Below, piece after piece: positions 42,863 through 50,199 of a stretch of 64,000 nt of DNA. Source of the DNA: Shewanella sp. GD04112 (GTDB taxonomy: Bacteria; Pseudomonadota; Gammaproteobacteria; Enterobacterales; Shewanellaceae). Every line of letters begins with the position of its first letter. Position 1 is the stretch's first letter. Below the pieces are notes generated by a model. It saw only the letters and a program-made list of their open reading frames with translations. It ran no database searches and was not told the origin of the DNA. Location: contig NZ_JAOEAL010000003.1 of assembly GCF_029835735.1 (NCBI RefSeq), positions 86,287 to 150,286 of the forward strand, in the 5' to 3' direction. Position numbers and translations under genes: made by a program.

Positions 42863-42919
42863 AAGTTACGCAGCGTTCCTGTGCCACCTTCTTTAATTTA
42901 ACACTTGGATTTGGTGGAG
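42863..42919 (+). pseudogene. Fragment of a compact integrase gene
   Basis: Encodes KLRSVPVPPSLI-stop-HLDLVE, matching FRSVPVPASLIEHLDLVFG of the intact integrase at 39778-40383. An internal stop and both ends missing make it a remnant. Confidence 0.85.
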
Positions 42920-43121
42920 GGAGTTGCCCCCTTGCGGGGGCTGGCTGTCTAGGAGCTGTTCACCGTGGTTCTAGACAGTTGTCATGATATTACCAAGTCA
43001 TCTGCAACAAGTGGTCAATAATCTGTGGGTATTGATCAGATTTATGCAACTAAAGCGGATTTGTCTGCAATTATTTACTGTTTTCCATTATTTATTACTA
43101 TTTCAAGAGAAAAGCTACTCG

Positions 43122-43196
43122 CCACCGAACCCTGATTTTTTGTGGATAACACCGCAAAAGGCGCGGTGATTACCCACCGAAAAAATCACGAACCGG
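43122..43196. repeat. Imperfect 34-bp-arm palindrome
   Basis: Left arm contains TGATTTTTT and CACCGC, right arm in reverse order GCGGTG and AAAAAATCA, around a loop AAAAGGC. It could be a recombination site or end structure near the ISL3 insertion. Confidence 0.6.
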
Positions 43197-43255
43197 AGGC
43201 CTGATCTAAATTTTCAAAATTTTTAAAATTACTGCTATTATTACTGATTATTTAT

Positions 43256-44554
43256 GGCTCTTCGTTGTTATTGGTGGAACCCCATATCCAGCTTTCCAAA
43301 ATGAAAGATGATGGCACGTTGAAATCGCTCTGAATTTCGATACCCCATAGCCTTTACTCTGAGCAGTCTAACTTGGCTATTGATTGCTTCTGCCAAACCG
43401 TTTGATAGACCAAAGCGCATGGCATTAAGTATGCCCCAGAGTTTGTTCTCGATTGTATCTGCCACCGCCATTAAGGGTTTGAGACCGCTGGCTTTAGCTA
43501 AAGCTATCCAATCTTTCCATCGTTGCTTTGTTCCTCGAACACTATTGCCATGCCAGATGTTCCGAGCCTGCTCTTTGAAATACCATGCAAGAGCCGTATT
43601 CATCATTGCCGGGATGAGCCTATTGACCCTCTCTCGGTCGGGGTCGCTGAGATTATCTCGTCGCTTTAACCAGTAAAAACGTGTTCGATGTGCCTCTTGC
43701 CGCATTGACGGCGCCAACCTGAATAACTCGTCTTTGCGGATCCGGTTAACCGCCTCCGTTAGCATCTTGGCTACATGGAAGTGATCAAATGCGATTTTCC
43801 TCTCTGCATTTGGCAGCGCTTTCTTTGCTGCTTTAATGTAAGCAGGACTCATATCCATACATATAGACTGAGTTTGACGTAATGCATCTGCAGGCAGCTG
43901 TGTTAGGCAGGCATCAAAACTTGCAGCTGAACGTCCCTCTGAAACCGCTAAAACTTGTCCTTCATGATTAGAGAGCAGCGTGACATATTCATGCCCCTTT
44001 TTAAGAGCGGTTTCATCGACCAATAAATAGTCGGTATTAATCTGTTTGCGTTTTGCCAGTCCACGATAAACAGCGCGCGCCATAATCCTATCTATGGCTC
44101 CCCAGCTCAGTCTAAAGAACCGACTGACGGCATTAAGAGAACTCATCGCAAGCAAGGCCAATACACGCATCTCAAACAATTCAGTGTAACGACTGCTGCC
44201 ACTGGCCCATGGGACTTGGAGGGTTTGATAACCGTGTGAGGTACAGTGTACTCGTGGCACGTTAGCTTGAATGAGCGTTTGATACTGGCAGGTATCCAAG
44301 TGACGCCATTTTCGTAAACGGGAATCGTAATGGCGACTCTCATTGTGGCATATAGGGCATTTAAAGCCTGCTTGAGAAACGTAGGCGATGGTAACAATTA
44401 TGCTCTGACGTGATTCATCGAGTTGAACACTGGATACGACCCAAGGTGCCTTTAGCCCCAAGATTTGTTGATATAAAGCAGCTTCACTCATCACTGAAAT
44501 TTAAGAGGAATTTGGCTAGAACTATACCTATTCCACCATGTTCAGAGAAGAGCC
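43256..44554 (-). mobile_element. ISL3-family insertion sequence with 8-bp target duplication TTATTTAT
   Basis: 1,299 bp. 24-bp inverted ends share GGCTCTTC at the tip and TGGTGGAA inside. The direct repeat TTATTTAT flanks it (43248-43255 and 44555-44562). It encodes one intact transposase and inserted just upstream of the umuD fragment. Confidence 0.95.
43268..44494 (-). CDS. ISL3-family transposase
   Basis: 408 residues. An N-terminal zinc-binding region (CPICH ... CTSHG) is followed by an HTH-like part (SLNAVSRFFRLSWGAIDRIM). The DDE domain has YLLVDETALKKGHEYVTLLS near residue 160, CMDMSPAYIKA near 215, FDHFHVAK near 238 and GLAEAINSQVRLLRVKAMGY near 370. All core residues are present, so it may be active. 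Confidence 0.95.
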   Translation of the reverse strand: MMSEAALYQQILGLKAPWVVSSVQLDESRQSIIVTIAYVSQAGFKCPICHNESRHYDSRLRKWRHLDTCQYQTLIQANVPRVHCTSHGYQTLQVPWASGSSRYTELFEMRVLALLAMSSLNAVSRFFRLSWGAIDRIMARAVYRGLAKRKQINTDYLLVDETALKKGHEYVTLLSNHEGQVLAVSEGRSAASFDACLTQLPADALRQTQSICMDMSPAYIKAAKKALPNAERKIAFDHFHVAKMLTEAVNRIRKDELFRLAPSMRQEAHRTRFYWLKRRDNLSDPDRERVNRLIPAMMNTALAWYFKEQARNIWHGNSVRGTKQRWKDWIALAKASGLKPLMAVADTIENKLWGILNAMRFGLSNGLAEAINSQVRLLRVKAMGYRNSERFQRAIIFHFGKLDMGFHQ

Positions 44555-44578
44555 TTATTTATACAGTGGTTTGCAAGT

Positions 44579-44884
44579 GTGAAACTCATAACATGCCATG
44601 CGAGTGCGGGAATTTCGGGTTTTCCAAGTCCTGCAGCGGATTACGTTGAATTACCTCTTAGCCTTGATCAGCTCCTTGTTGAGCATCCGAGCTCGACCTG
44701 GTTTGGTCGTGCTGCGGGCCGCTCAATGGAAGGGGTTGGGATCTATGATGGCGATATACTGGTAATTGACCGTGCAGCTAAGCGCCGCAATCTCTCGATC
44801 GTTGTTGCCAGCTATAACGGAGAATTTACGGGTCTGTCGCAAACTGAGGAACGAGTTTATCATGAGCGATGCTCTCTTAACTAA
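44579..44884 (+). pseudogene. umuD: umuD fragment (SOS mutagenesis peptidase)
   Basis: Starts at GTG (KLITCHASAGISGFPSPAAD), the UmuD cleavage region. It continues YVELPLSLDQLLVEHPSSTW, AAGRSMEGVGIYDGDILVIDRA with the active-site Ser. The sequence departs from UmuD after VVASYNGEFTG, before the conserved Lys region, so the protein ends as a truncated chimera. An IS6-type remnant abuts it. Confidence 0.85.
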
Positions 44885-44892
44885 CATCATCA

Positions 44893-45574
44893 ATGTCACT
44901 AAACTTTTCTGGACGCCATTTCCCAACAGATATCATCATGCAAGCCCTACGATATTACCTGGCCTATAAACTCAGTTACCGTGAAATTGAGGAGATGTTC
45001 GCGGAGCGAAACATCCATTTTGACCACTCAACACTAAACCGTTGGGTTATCAAATATGCCCCGCAACTCGAAGCCGTATTCAGGAAGATAAAGCGTCGAG
45101 TATCAGGGTCGTGGCGAATGGACGAAACCTACATAAAGATTAAAGGTCGCTGGGTTTACTATTATCGCGCCGTGGATAAATACGGTGCTTTTATTTGAGT
45201 GAGACCCGTGATGAACCTGCTGCTCGGGCATTTTTCAATAAAGCGATCAACCAACATGGCTTACCTGAAAAGGTCGTCATTGATCAAAGTGGGGCGAATG
45301 CTGCGGCATTAGACACCATTAATATTCGTCTTTGGCTGTCTGGTTGCATGTTGTTTATGATTGAGGTTTTAGCCATAAAATATCTGAATAACATTGTTGA
45401 GCAAAGTCATCGAAAAGTGAAAGGTAAAATGCATCAATGTTTGGGTTGGAAGTCTTGGGAAGGTGCCGAATCACGCTTGCTGGCGTTGAACTTTGGTCCA
45501 TGATTAAGCTGGGACAAATGGACACCACTGAAAATATGACTCCATGGGAGCAATTTTATTCATTAACAGCCTAG
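44893..45574 (+). pseudogene. IS6-family transposase, decayed
   Basis: First part: FSGRHFPTDIIMQALRYYLA, YKLSYREIEEMFAERNIHFD, WRMDETYIKIKGRWVYYYRAVDKYG; it then hits a stop. The homology resumes in another frame with SETRDEPAARAFFNKAINQH, continues NIVEQSHRKVKGKMHQCLGW, and shifts frame again to end LAGVELWSMIKLGQM and FYSLTA. At least two disabling changes are visible, so it is inactive. Confidence 0.9.
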
Positions 45575-45928
45575 TTGTATCTGAGGGATCATGCGCTCTC
45601 AAATCATAGCTGCAAGAGCTCAGTTTGCGACAGAACCTTGATTGGGCGATCCGTTATATAACGAAGAACGCCCCCAAAGCACAACAGAGAAAATCTAAGA
45701 AAGACATGACGTTAGGCGGAATTTATGAACAGCTTAATGCTTAAGGTTCAGTCTATGTAGTGACATAGTTATATTGAGCGTTGATTATTTTTCAGCCAAT
45801 AGAGGCGTTGCTAATTGTAGGAGAGTTATAAAGGGTGACTTTTTCACCCCTTTATTACCTCCCACACTAATAACTAATCTTAATCTGGCTAACTGTGGTC
45901 AGTTTGGATATCGAAAATTATTGTACGT
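45575..45928. other. Gene-free stretch inside the right end of the transposon
   Basis: Contains one short open stretch (about 45614-45750, ending MTLGGIYEQLNA) with no start codon and no family I recognise, probably a gene tail. Nothing else is supported. Confidence 0.45.
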
Positions 45929-46036
45929 TGAGGGTTCGCCGGGATTCTGGAAATTTCCGCCAAATCTAACTTAATTAATTGTTATTATTAAACATTGACT
46001 AACTTTACATTTTTGGCGCGTTGGGCAAATTTAGCC
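45929..46036 (-). repeat. Right 108-bp terminal inverted repeat
   Basis: Exact inverted copy of 37870-37977. The outer end reads CAAATTTAGCC and is followed by the target duplication ACCTA. Confidence 0.97.
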
Positions 46037-46041
46037 ACCTA

Positions 46042-46512
46042 CCAGCCAGCATTTGTAAGATGTTGAAGCCAAGAACTGTTTGGCTTACAAACAAAACATC
46101 GAGGGAGATTATCCAGCAATGGATTGATCACCGCTTAGCTAAAAAGTGGGGTTTATCTGGCTGTGCTGACTTCCAAGGATTAATTCCAGAGTCACGGTTT
46201 CTGTATACAGTTCGTGGTGCTCCGTATTCGCTCCAACCTAAGCCTAGAAAACTCGACTCAGGAGAGATACGGGAGTATTGGGCTTGTGATGCACTAGAGC
46301 AAGCTATGAGGGCGATCTATAAAAAATGCGGTTTACCTTTAGCATCTTCACACTCTGGCCGTAAATCGCTTTGTACGAATGCTGTAGTAAAAGGCGTTCC
46401 GATTGAAACTGTGTCGCGAATACTCGGCCACGCGAGTCCTGAAACTACTATCGACTATGTTGTTATTCAAGCAAAGCGAATCGAAGAAATGTGTGGTCTT
46501 GATTGGGTTTAA
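46042..46512 (+). pseudogene. 3' part of tyrosine recombinase gene split by the transposon
   Basis: 156 codons continuing the frame begun at 37816 (ancestral protein about 174 residues). Has box II SSHSGRKSLCTNAV, ILGHASPETTIDYV with the Tyr nucleophile, and a basic strand before it. It lacks an N-terminal domain and an obvious box I Arg, like its neighbour at 37108. If translated alone from an internal ATG it would be a C-terminal fragment. Confidence 0.85.
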
Positions 46513-46527
46513 CTTATTGCTAATTAT

Positions 46528-46543
46528 GAGCGAATAGCGCACA
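46528..46543 (+). promoter_or_regulatory. GAGCGAATAnCGCACA repeat, copy 2
   Basis: GAGCGAATAGCGCACA. The ~75 bp from here to ATGGCGGAATCC closely copies the leader at 37761-37830. Confidence 0.7.
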
Positions 46544-46581
46544 CTGTAAAGTTGTTAGTTTGGCAAATTTAAGAGGAATTT

Positions 46582-46770
46582 ATGGCGGAATCCGCAGATA
46601 AAGAGGCTTTTTCGGCATACTGCCGCGCTCAAGTTGGCCTTGATGCAAAAGAGGTGGCAGATCTCGCCAAAGTGCCGCGCCGCACGTTTTACGACTGGTG
46701 GGCAACTCGACGTACTGCCGTTGAATTAATAATCGACGGCATTAAACACCGTAATAGCAAAAATGAGTGA
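46582..46770 (+). CDS. Small helix-turn-helix-like protein
   Basis: 62 residues. LDAKEVADLAKVPRRTFYDWWATRRTAVE reads as a helix-turn-helix (helix, VPRRTFYDWW recognition helix). It begins with the same ATGGCGGAATCC and leader as the split recombinase gene, so the leader and first codons were duplicated. A DNA-binding regulator of this gene train is plausible. Confidence 0.6.
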   Translation: MAESADKEAFSAYCRAQVGLDAKEVADLAKVPRRTFYDWWATRRTAVELIIDGIKHRNSKNE

Positions 46771-46812
46771 ATACCGCACATTTTATATTGATTTCTGAGC
46801 GAATGTCGCACA
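46765..46812 (+). promoter_or_regulatory. GAGCGAATAnCGCACA repeats, copies 3 and 4
   Basis: GAGTGAATACCGCACA (46765-46780) and GAGCGAATGTCGCACA (46797-46812), 32 bp apart, before the 82-residue gene. Confidence 0.68.
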
Positions 46813-46854
46813 TAATGGTGTTAAGACGTTTAAGCAAGTGGCGAGATAAACACC

Positions 46855-47103
46855 ATGGCTAGTAAATTGAAAGTTGAAACAAATGAATATGGTCAAACCT
46901 ACGGAACTTATAGCTATAACAAAGAGCTAGGTACGGGTGAGTACATATTAAAAAAACATTCGAAAAGAAAACATTATCCTGACGTTCTATCCAGAAACCG
47001 TACAGAAGAGTGCATCCTTGATGCGATTGCGAATTACAAAGCTGAAATCAAAGCAATGCACGAAGAAATAAAAAGAAAGCTTCAAATTAAACTAGCAAGA
47101 TAA
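46855..47103 (+). CDS. Small hypothetical protein
   Basis: 82 residues, Lys-rich, with a helical C-terminus (YKAEIKAMHEEIKRKLQIKL). No family recognised. Followed within 1 bp by a strong hairpin. Confidence 0.5.
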   Translation: MASKLKVETNEYGQTYGTYSYNKELGTGEYILKKHSKRKHYPDVLSRNRTEECILDAIANYKAEIKAMHEEIKRKLQIKLAR

Positions 47104-47131
47104 TTAACAAGGGCGGTTCGCCGCCTGTTAA
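47104..47131 (+). terminator. Stem-loop with TTCG loop after the 82-residue gene
   Basis: TTAACAAGGGCGG-TTCG-CCGCCTGTTAA with one bulged base pair set. No T tract follows (ACACGGAAAA), so attenuation or RNA protection is as likely as termination. Confidence 0.45.
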
Positions 47132-47155
47132 CACGGAAAATAGGAACTACTAAGA

Positions 47156-47503
47156 ATGGGCATTGAACAGTACAGAAAGGAAATGGCCGAGGCCGAAATC
47201 CACAAGCCAAGAGCAATGTCGGCACTGGCACTTATTGATATGGCGTTAGAACATGGTTCTAGCTCCGCTAAAACTGCGGCGCTAATCATCCTAAGCCTTG
47301 AGGCTGACCAATGGTTTAAGTTTAGTGCTATTGAGCTAGTGAATCTCGATGGAACTAATCGCTCTCACGCGAATAACGTTTTGCTTGGTGTTGAGGGTGG
47401 CGATTTTCAACCGTCTGTGTGGTTGGCGCGGATTGGTGTTGATGTGAAAGACAAGATCACGACTTTGCTTGATAAGTGGTCTTCGCTTCGAATGAACCAA
47501 TAG
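47156..47503 (+). CDS. Hypothetical protein (DUF7673-like)
   Basis: 115 residues: ALALIDMALEHGSSSAKTAA, LIILSLEADQWFKFSAIELV, LDGTNRSHANNVLLG. The helical pattern resembles small proteins of the DUF7673 type found in conjugative elements. Function unknown. The next leader motif (AGAGTGGAATTTC) begins at its stop codon. Confidence 0.5.
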   Translation: MGIEQYRKEMAEAEIHKPRAMSALALIDMALEHGSSSAKTAALIILSLEADQWFKFSAIELVNLDGTNRSHANNVLLGVEGGDFQPSVWLARIGVDVKDKITTLLDKWSSLRMNQ

Positions 47504-47518
47504 AGTGGAATTTCACGA

Positions 47519-47764
47519 ATGGAACAAAAACATCATTACCATGTATTTTATATTGGTTTGTCAAATCAGACAGGTCAGCAAGTTCAATGCACAGTGACTA
47601 TCCTGTGTGCAATGCCAATTCAGTATCAATCTGATTTAAAGGACATAACAGCGTACATTGAGACAAATTACAATGTGAGTGATGTGGCTATTGTTAATTG
47701 GATGCCCCTTCTTGGGTTGGAACGACCAGAATCAGGGGGCAGTACAGTAAGCGAAGAAGAATAA
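47519..47764 (+). CDS. Small hypothetical protein of the leader-repeat gene train
   Basis: 81 residues; soluble, with a Ser/Glu tail. Preceded at 47502 by AGAGTGGAATTTC. No family recognised. Confidence 0.5.
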   Translation: MEQKHHYHVFYIGLSNQTGQQVQCTVTILCAMPIQYQSDLKDITAYIETNYNVSDVAIVNWMPLLGLERPESGGSTVSEEE

Positions 47765-47791
47765 CAGAGCGGAAATTAAAGAGTAATTCGT

Positions 47792-48127
47792 ATGGGATAT
47801 ATAGGTACATTTGGTACTGCTACAACAGCGCCAGAACATCATTGTAATACGTTTGGCACTCCATCTTGGTCAGGTAAGCATGAAGATGATTTTACCTCTG
47901 TCCTTGAACAAGAATTACGTGAATTTATCAAACGTGAGGCTAAACGATATGGAAATAATGATCGTGTCCAAAATATTGTTGGTGAAAATCAGAACTTCTT
48001 CAATGAGCATTTTCTCAGTGGTTGGCCTCATGCGCTTTGGCTTGAGTATTATCAGCTAGGAATGGAAGAGAGAGCATCACTTGATATGCCAAGTTTCGAT
48101 GAAGTTTGGCCTTCTATGCCAATATAG
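47792..48127 (+). CDS. Small hypothetical protein of the leader-repeat gene train
   Basis: 111 residues: a low-complexity N-terminus (GYIGTFGTATTAPEHHCNTF), then LEQELREFIKREAKRYGNND and an aromatic C-terminus. No family recognised. Leader AGAGCGGAAATT at 47766-47777. Confidence 0.5.
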   Translation: MGYIGTFGTATTAPEHHCNTFGTPSWSGKHEDDFTSVLEQELREFIKREAKRYGNNDRVQNIVGENQNFFNEHFLSGWPHALWLEYYQLGMEERASLDMPSFDEVWPSMPI

Positions 48128-48158
48128 ATAATTAAAGAGCGGAAACTAAGGGGGCGTT

Positions 48159-48329
48159 ATGGATTCGGCAGCACTGCTAACGTGGCTTAATCTTCAAGTT
48201 ACAGAGCTAACAGAAAAGCGAGATCACGCTATCAGCTTTGATAACTATGGCAAGGCCGCAGTACTTGATGGGGAAATATCTGGTGTTAAGCGGGTTATCT
48301 GCAAAATAGAGCTTGGTGATTTTAACTAA
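48159..48329 (+). CDS. Small hypothetical protein (56 aa)
   Basis: 56 residues: LLTWLNLQVTELTEKRDHAI, YGKAAVLDGEISGVKRV. Leader AGAGCGGAAACT at 48136-48147 followed by AGGGGGCGTT. The spacing and codon use are like those of its neighbours, which supports a real gene. Family unknown. Confidence 0.5.
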   Translation: MDSAALLTWLNLQVTELTEKRDHAISFDNYGKAAVLDGEISGVKRVICKIELGDFN

Positions 48330-48375
48330 CGGAATGTGGTTTACGGATACTAATCAAAAGAGCGGAAATTTCACA

Positions 48376-48810
48376 ATGACACCAAACAGTAAAGCCCTAG
48401 CTCTGGCTAATAAATGGCGCTCTGAAAATCCAGCACGGGTCGGCGGTGTTGTGCTGGTGTGGCAAGGAAAGGTATACGGCTGGAAAGACAAACTCCGCGA
48501 CCCATCTTGTGAGCGCCCAGGTGCTATTGCTGTAGACTATGAAGGGCATTTGTTTTTGGCTGAGGGTGGCAATGACGACAGCGGTGCGTCTGTGTGGACA
48601 GTGATCAATCAAATTAACGGAAAGTCACTCATGAAAAAGCCAAACATGCCAGATACAGATCTTATTGAATCTGAGTATTCAGAAACGGATTGTGATTCAT
48701 TCGGTGATTCATACGTGTGTAATGATTGCGGTTGTCATGACATTGGCATCAATGAGAAGCAAGAGGCTTTCTGTCATAAGTGTGACAGCTTAAATGTAAT
48801 CGTAGAATAG
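48376..48810 (+). CDS. ArdR-like antirestriction-type protein with C-terminal zinc ribbon
   Basis: 144 residues from ATG 48376, chosen because the leader AGAGCGGAAATTTCACA sits directly before it; an upstream in-frame start lacks this. GGVVLVWQGKVYGWKDKLRD, ERPGAIAVDYEGHLFLAEGG resembles the core of proteins annotated as antirestriction ArdR on conjugative elements. The C-terminus has CNDCGCHD and CHKCDS, a zinc ribbon. The antirestriction role is by family name only. Confidence 0.5.
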   Translation: MTPNSKALALANKWRSENPARVGGVVLVWQGKVYGWKDKLRDPSCERPGAIAVDYEGHLFLAEGGNDDSGASVWTVINQINGKSLMKKPNMPDTDLIESEYSETDCDSFGDSYVCNDCGCHDIGINEKQEAFCHKCDSLNVIVE

Positions 48811-48861
48811 GACGGAAATTCGAGGATCTAATTGGAATGTAACTGCGAGGAAAATAAAATC

Positions 48862-49242
48862 ATGGTCGTACCGTTATGGGAGGCACAGAGAATGCTTCAT
48901 AATGAAGGCGAACAAGCAATTAGATTCGCTGTCCACAAATACAATCCTTACAATAATGGGCGTAAAACCACGCTCGTAGAGGCGGTTCGATGCCTTGCTT
49001 TTCAGTCGCGTTTTGCTGGTACGCATTCATTTGTCGATAGCGAAACCAAAGAGCCGATGCACTTACAAATTGAAATAGCATCAAAAACAGATGTTCCAAT
49101 GCTTGGCTTGTTTCTGTCAGTTTACTTCTCGGACGGAAAAGAAAAGTACCTGTCTCAATTTATTGTAAGCGAATCAGAGTCGCACTACTTCTTCCTAGAT
49201 TTTAGCTTGGCAGCAGCTAAAGCCAAATCCATAGAAGTATAA
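48862..49242 (+). CDS. Small hypothetical protein of the leader-repeat gene train
   Basis: 126 residues from ATG 48862 after GAGGAAAATAAAATC (a TTG ten codons earlier is an alternative). Soluble alpha/beta-type sequence. Leader GACGGAAATT at 48811. No family recognised. Confidence 0.5.
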   Translation: MVVPLWEAQRMLHNEGEQAIRFAVHKYNPYNNGRKTTLVEAVRCLAFQSRFAGTHSFVDSETKEPMHLQIEIASKTDVPMLGLFLSVYFSDGKEKYLSQFIVSESESHYFFLDFSLAAAKAKSIEV

Positions 49243-49307
49243 AGTATGTCGGGTGATGTTGATTGCGGTTCGTTGAATGGACGCTTATTAACAATGGATA
49301 GAGAGCA

Positions 49308-49580
49308 ATGATAGAACTCAGTGCTGAACAGCGGCAGCTAGCAAAAATAATCCATGAGTATGTATGCCCGTTTCCCCTAACAGAGCTTGGTGATGCTCAG
49401 GTACTGCAAAGCTGCTATGACTATATGGATGCCTTTAAAATGATTATTGACAGTTCCTCGGACGTTCAGATGCGCTCCATCTGCCAGCAATATTCAGGTT
49501 TTTTGAGATTTGCAAAATTGATGGAGCAACTGGCTCAGGGTATTGAGAATGGTGTAATTGAAGTACCCAAAGATCACTAA
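49308..49580 (+). CDS. Small hypothetical helical protein
   Basis: 90 residues, mostly helical, Cys-containing (SICQQYSGFLRFAKLMEQLA). ATG preceded by GATAGAGAGCA, a partial version of the shared leader. No family recognised. Confidence 0.5.
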   Translation: MIELSAEQRQLAKIIHEYVCPFPLTELGDAQVLQSCYDYMDAFKMIIDSSSDVQMRSICQQYSGFLRFAKLMEQLAQGIENGVIEVPKDH

Positions 49581-49603
49581 TCAATCAGAGAGCGGAAAAT
49601 CAA

Positions 49604-49771
49604 AATGAATACTTATGGAAGCGATATAAAATTGCCGAAAATTTAGGTCGTTACGGCGCTGTGACATCGCTAGAACCGAACGACGACCATTTTTCTGCCA
49701 GATTTTTTTGGGAGTATGGTAGCGATAGGGCGGTTTTGATTTCAACACCAAATATGCCAGACGGAAAATAA
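49604..49771 (+). pseudogene. Frameshifted small gene of the train
   Basis: The leader AGAGCGGAAAATCAAA (49589) is followed by an ATG, but that frame stops after 13 codons. A second frame from 49613 is open for 52 codons (LWKRYKIAENLGRYGAVTSL, FFWEYGSDRAVLIS). This suggests a +1 frameshift soon after the start. Confidence 0.45.
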
Positions 49772-49775
49772 AAAT

Positions 49776-50090
49776 ATGGCTTTAACACAAGAGCAAGCAG
49801 AACACTTCCATGCAATACATGGTCGAATCCAAGATGATTCCCGTTATATCACCGAAGATGATCTTAAATTGGCTGTGAATGCGGCTTATCTAATGCTCGA
49901 ACAAGCAAATTCGCGCATCACTGAGCTAGACAAGGCAGTCTGTGAAGAAATTGGAAATAGGGATAACTGGGAAGAACGTGCATCAAAACTAGCGTATGCC
50001 GTTGGTGAGTATTTTGGCGAAAGCGTGGGTGAACATTCAAGTGCAAACTGTCCAATTACTATCGCGCACGAATTGTTAAACCAAATCTAA
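49776..50090 (+). CDS. Small hypothetical protein, last of the train
   Basis: 104 residues, helical with a predicted coiled section (AYLMLEQANSRITELDKAVC). Leader AGACGGAAAAT at 49759. Family not recognised; similar to short phage-derived helical proteins only in a general way. Confidence 0.5.
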   Translation: MALTQEQAEHFHAIHGRIQDDSRYITEDDLKLAVNAAYLMLEQANSRITELDKAVCEEIGNRDNWEERASKLAYAVGEYFGESVGEHSSANCPITIAHELLNQI

Positions 50091-50199
50091 TTTGAGTGTT
50101 GCCAGCGACCATAGCAATAGAGCCAAAGCTGAATGCGGCCAAGGACAACATAGCGCCGACCGCGCCTCCTATTTTTAACAAATCTTTAGTTGCGAACAC
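50059..50199 (-). CDS. Possible small membrane peptide, antisense to the end of the train
   Basis: 46 residues from GTG 50199 (upstream GGGAAGTTTTAA). Residues 10-33 form a hydrophobic helix (IGGAVGAMLSLAAFSFGSIA). It overlaps the last 32 bp of the preceding gene on the other strand. It could be a type-I-toxin-like or pilin-like peptide, but evidence is limited to composition. Confidence 0.3.
   Translation of the reverse strand: MFATKDLLKIGGAVGAMLSLAAFSFGSIAMVAGNTQIRFGLTIRAR

Larger units (their letters stand above)
42704..43255. other. Gene-poor stretch with integrase remnant and large imperfect palindrome
   Basis: No intact gene. It holds the lipoprotein promoter region, an integrase fragment (42863-42919), a short CTGTCTAG / CTAGACAG inverted pair near 42947-42978, and an imperfect palindrome at 43122-43196. 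Confidence 0.6.
37870..46036. mobile_element. 8,167-bp transposon with perfect 108-bp terminal inverted repeats
   Basis: Ends are the same 108 bp in inverted orientation (37870-37977 and 45929-46036, outermost bases GGCTAAATTTGCCC). The 5-bp direct repeat ACCTA flanks it at 37865-37869 and 46037-46041. It interrupts a tyrosine recombinase frame cleanly. Inside are a complete tyrosine recombinase, a truncated companion, a second integrase, a lipoprotein gene, an ISL3 element, a umuD fragment and an IS6 remnant. No transposase that obviously belongs to the outer ends is present. Confidence 0.93.

Noticed and set aside
42984..43169. 61-codon open frame between integrase remnant and ISL3
   Set aside because: AT-rich, no ribosome site, overlaps the large palindrome; no protein-like features.
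45774..45974. 66-codon open frame reading into the right transposon end
   Set aside because: No ribosome site, and its last residues merely reflect the inverted-repeat sequence.
47104..47131. Palindrome TTAACAAGGGCGG...CCGCCTGTTAA as an attC site of a cassette array
   Set aside because: It lacks the GTTRRRY/RYYYAAC core sites and a long attC stem, and the other gene gaps of the train have no such structure.
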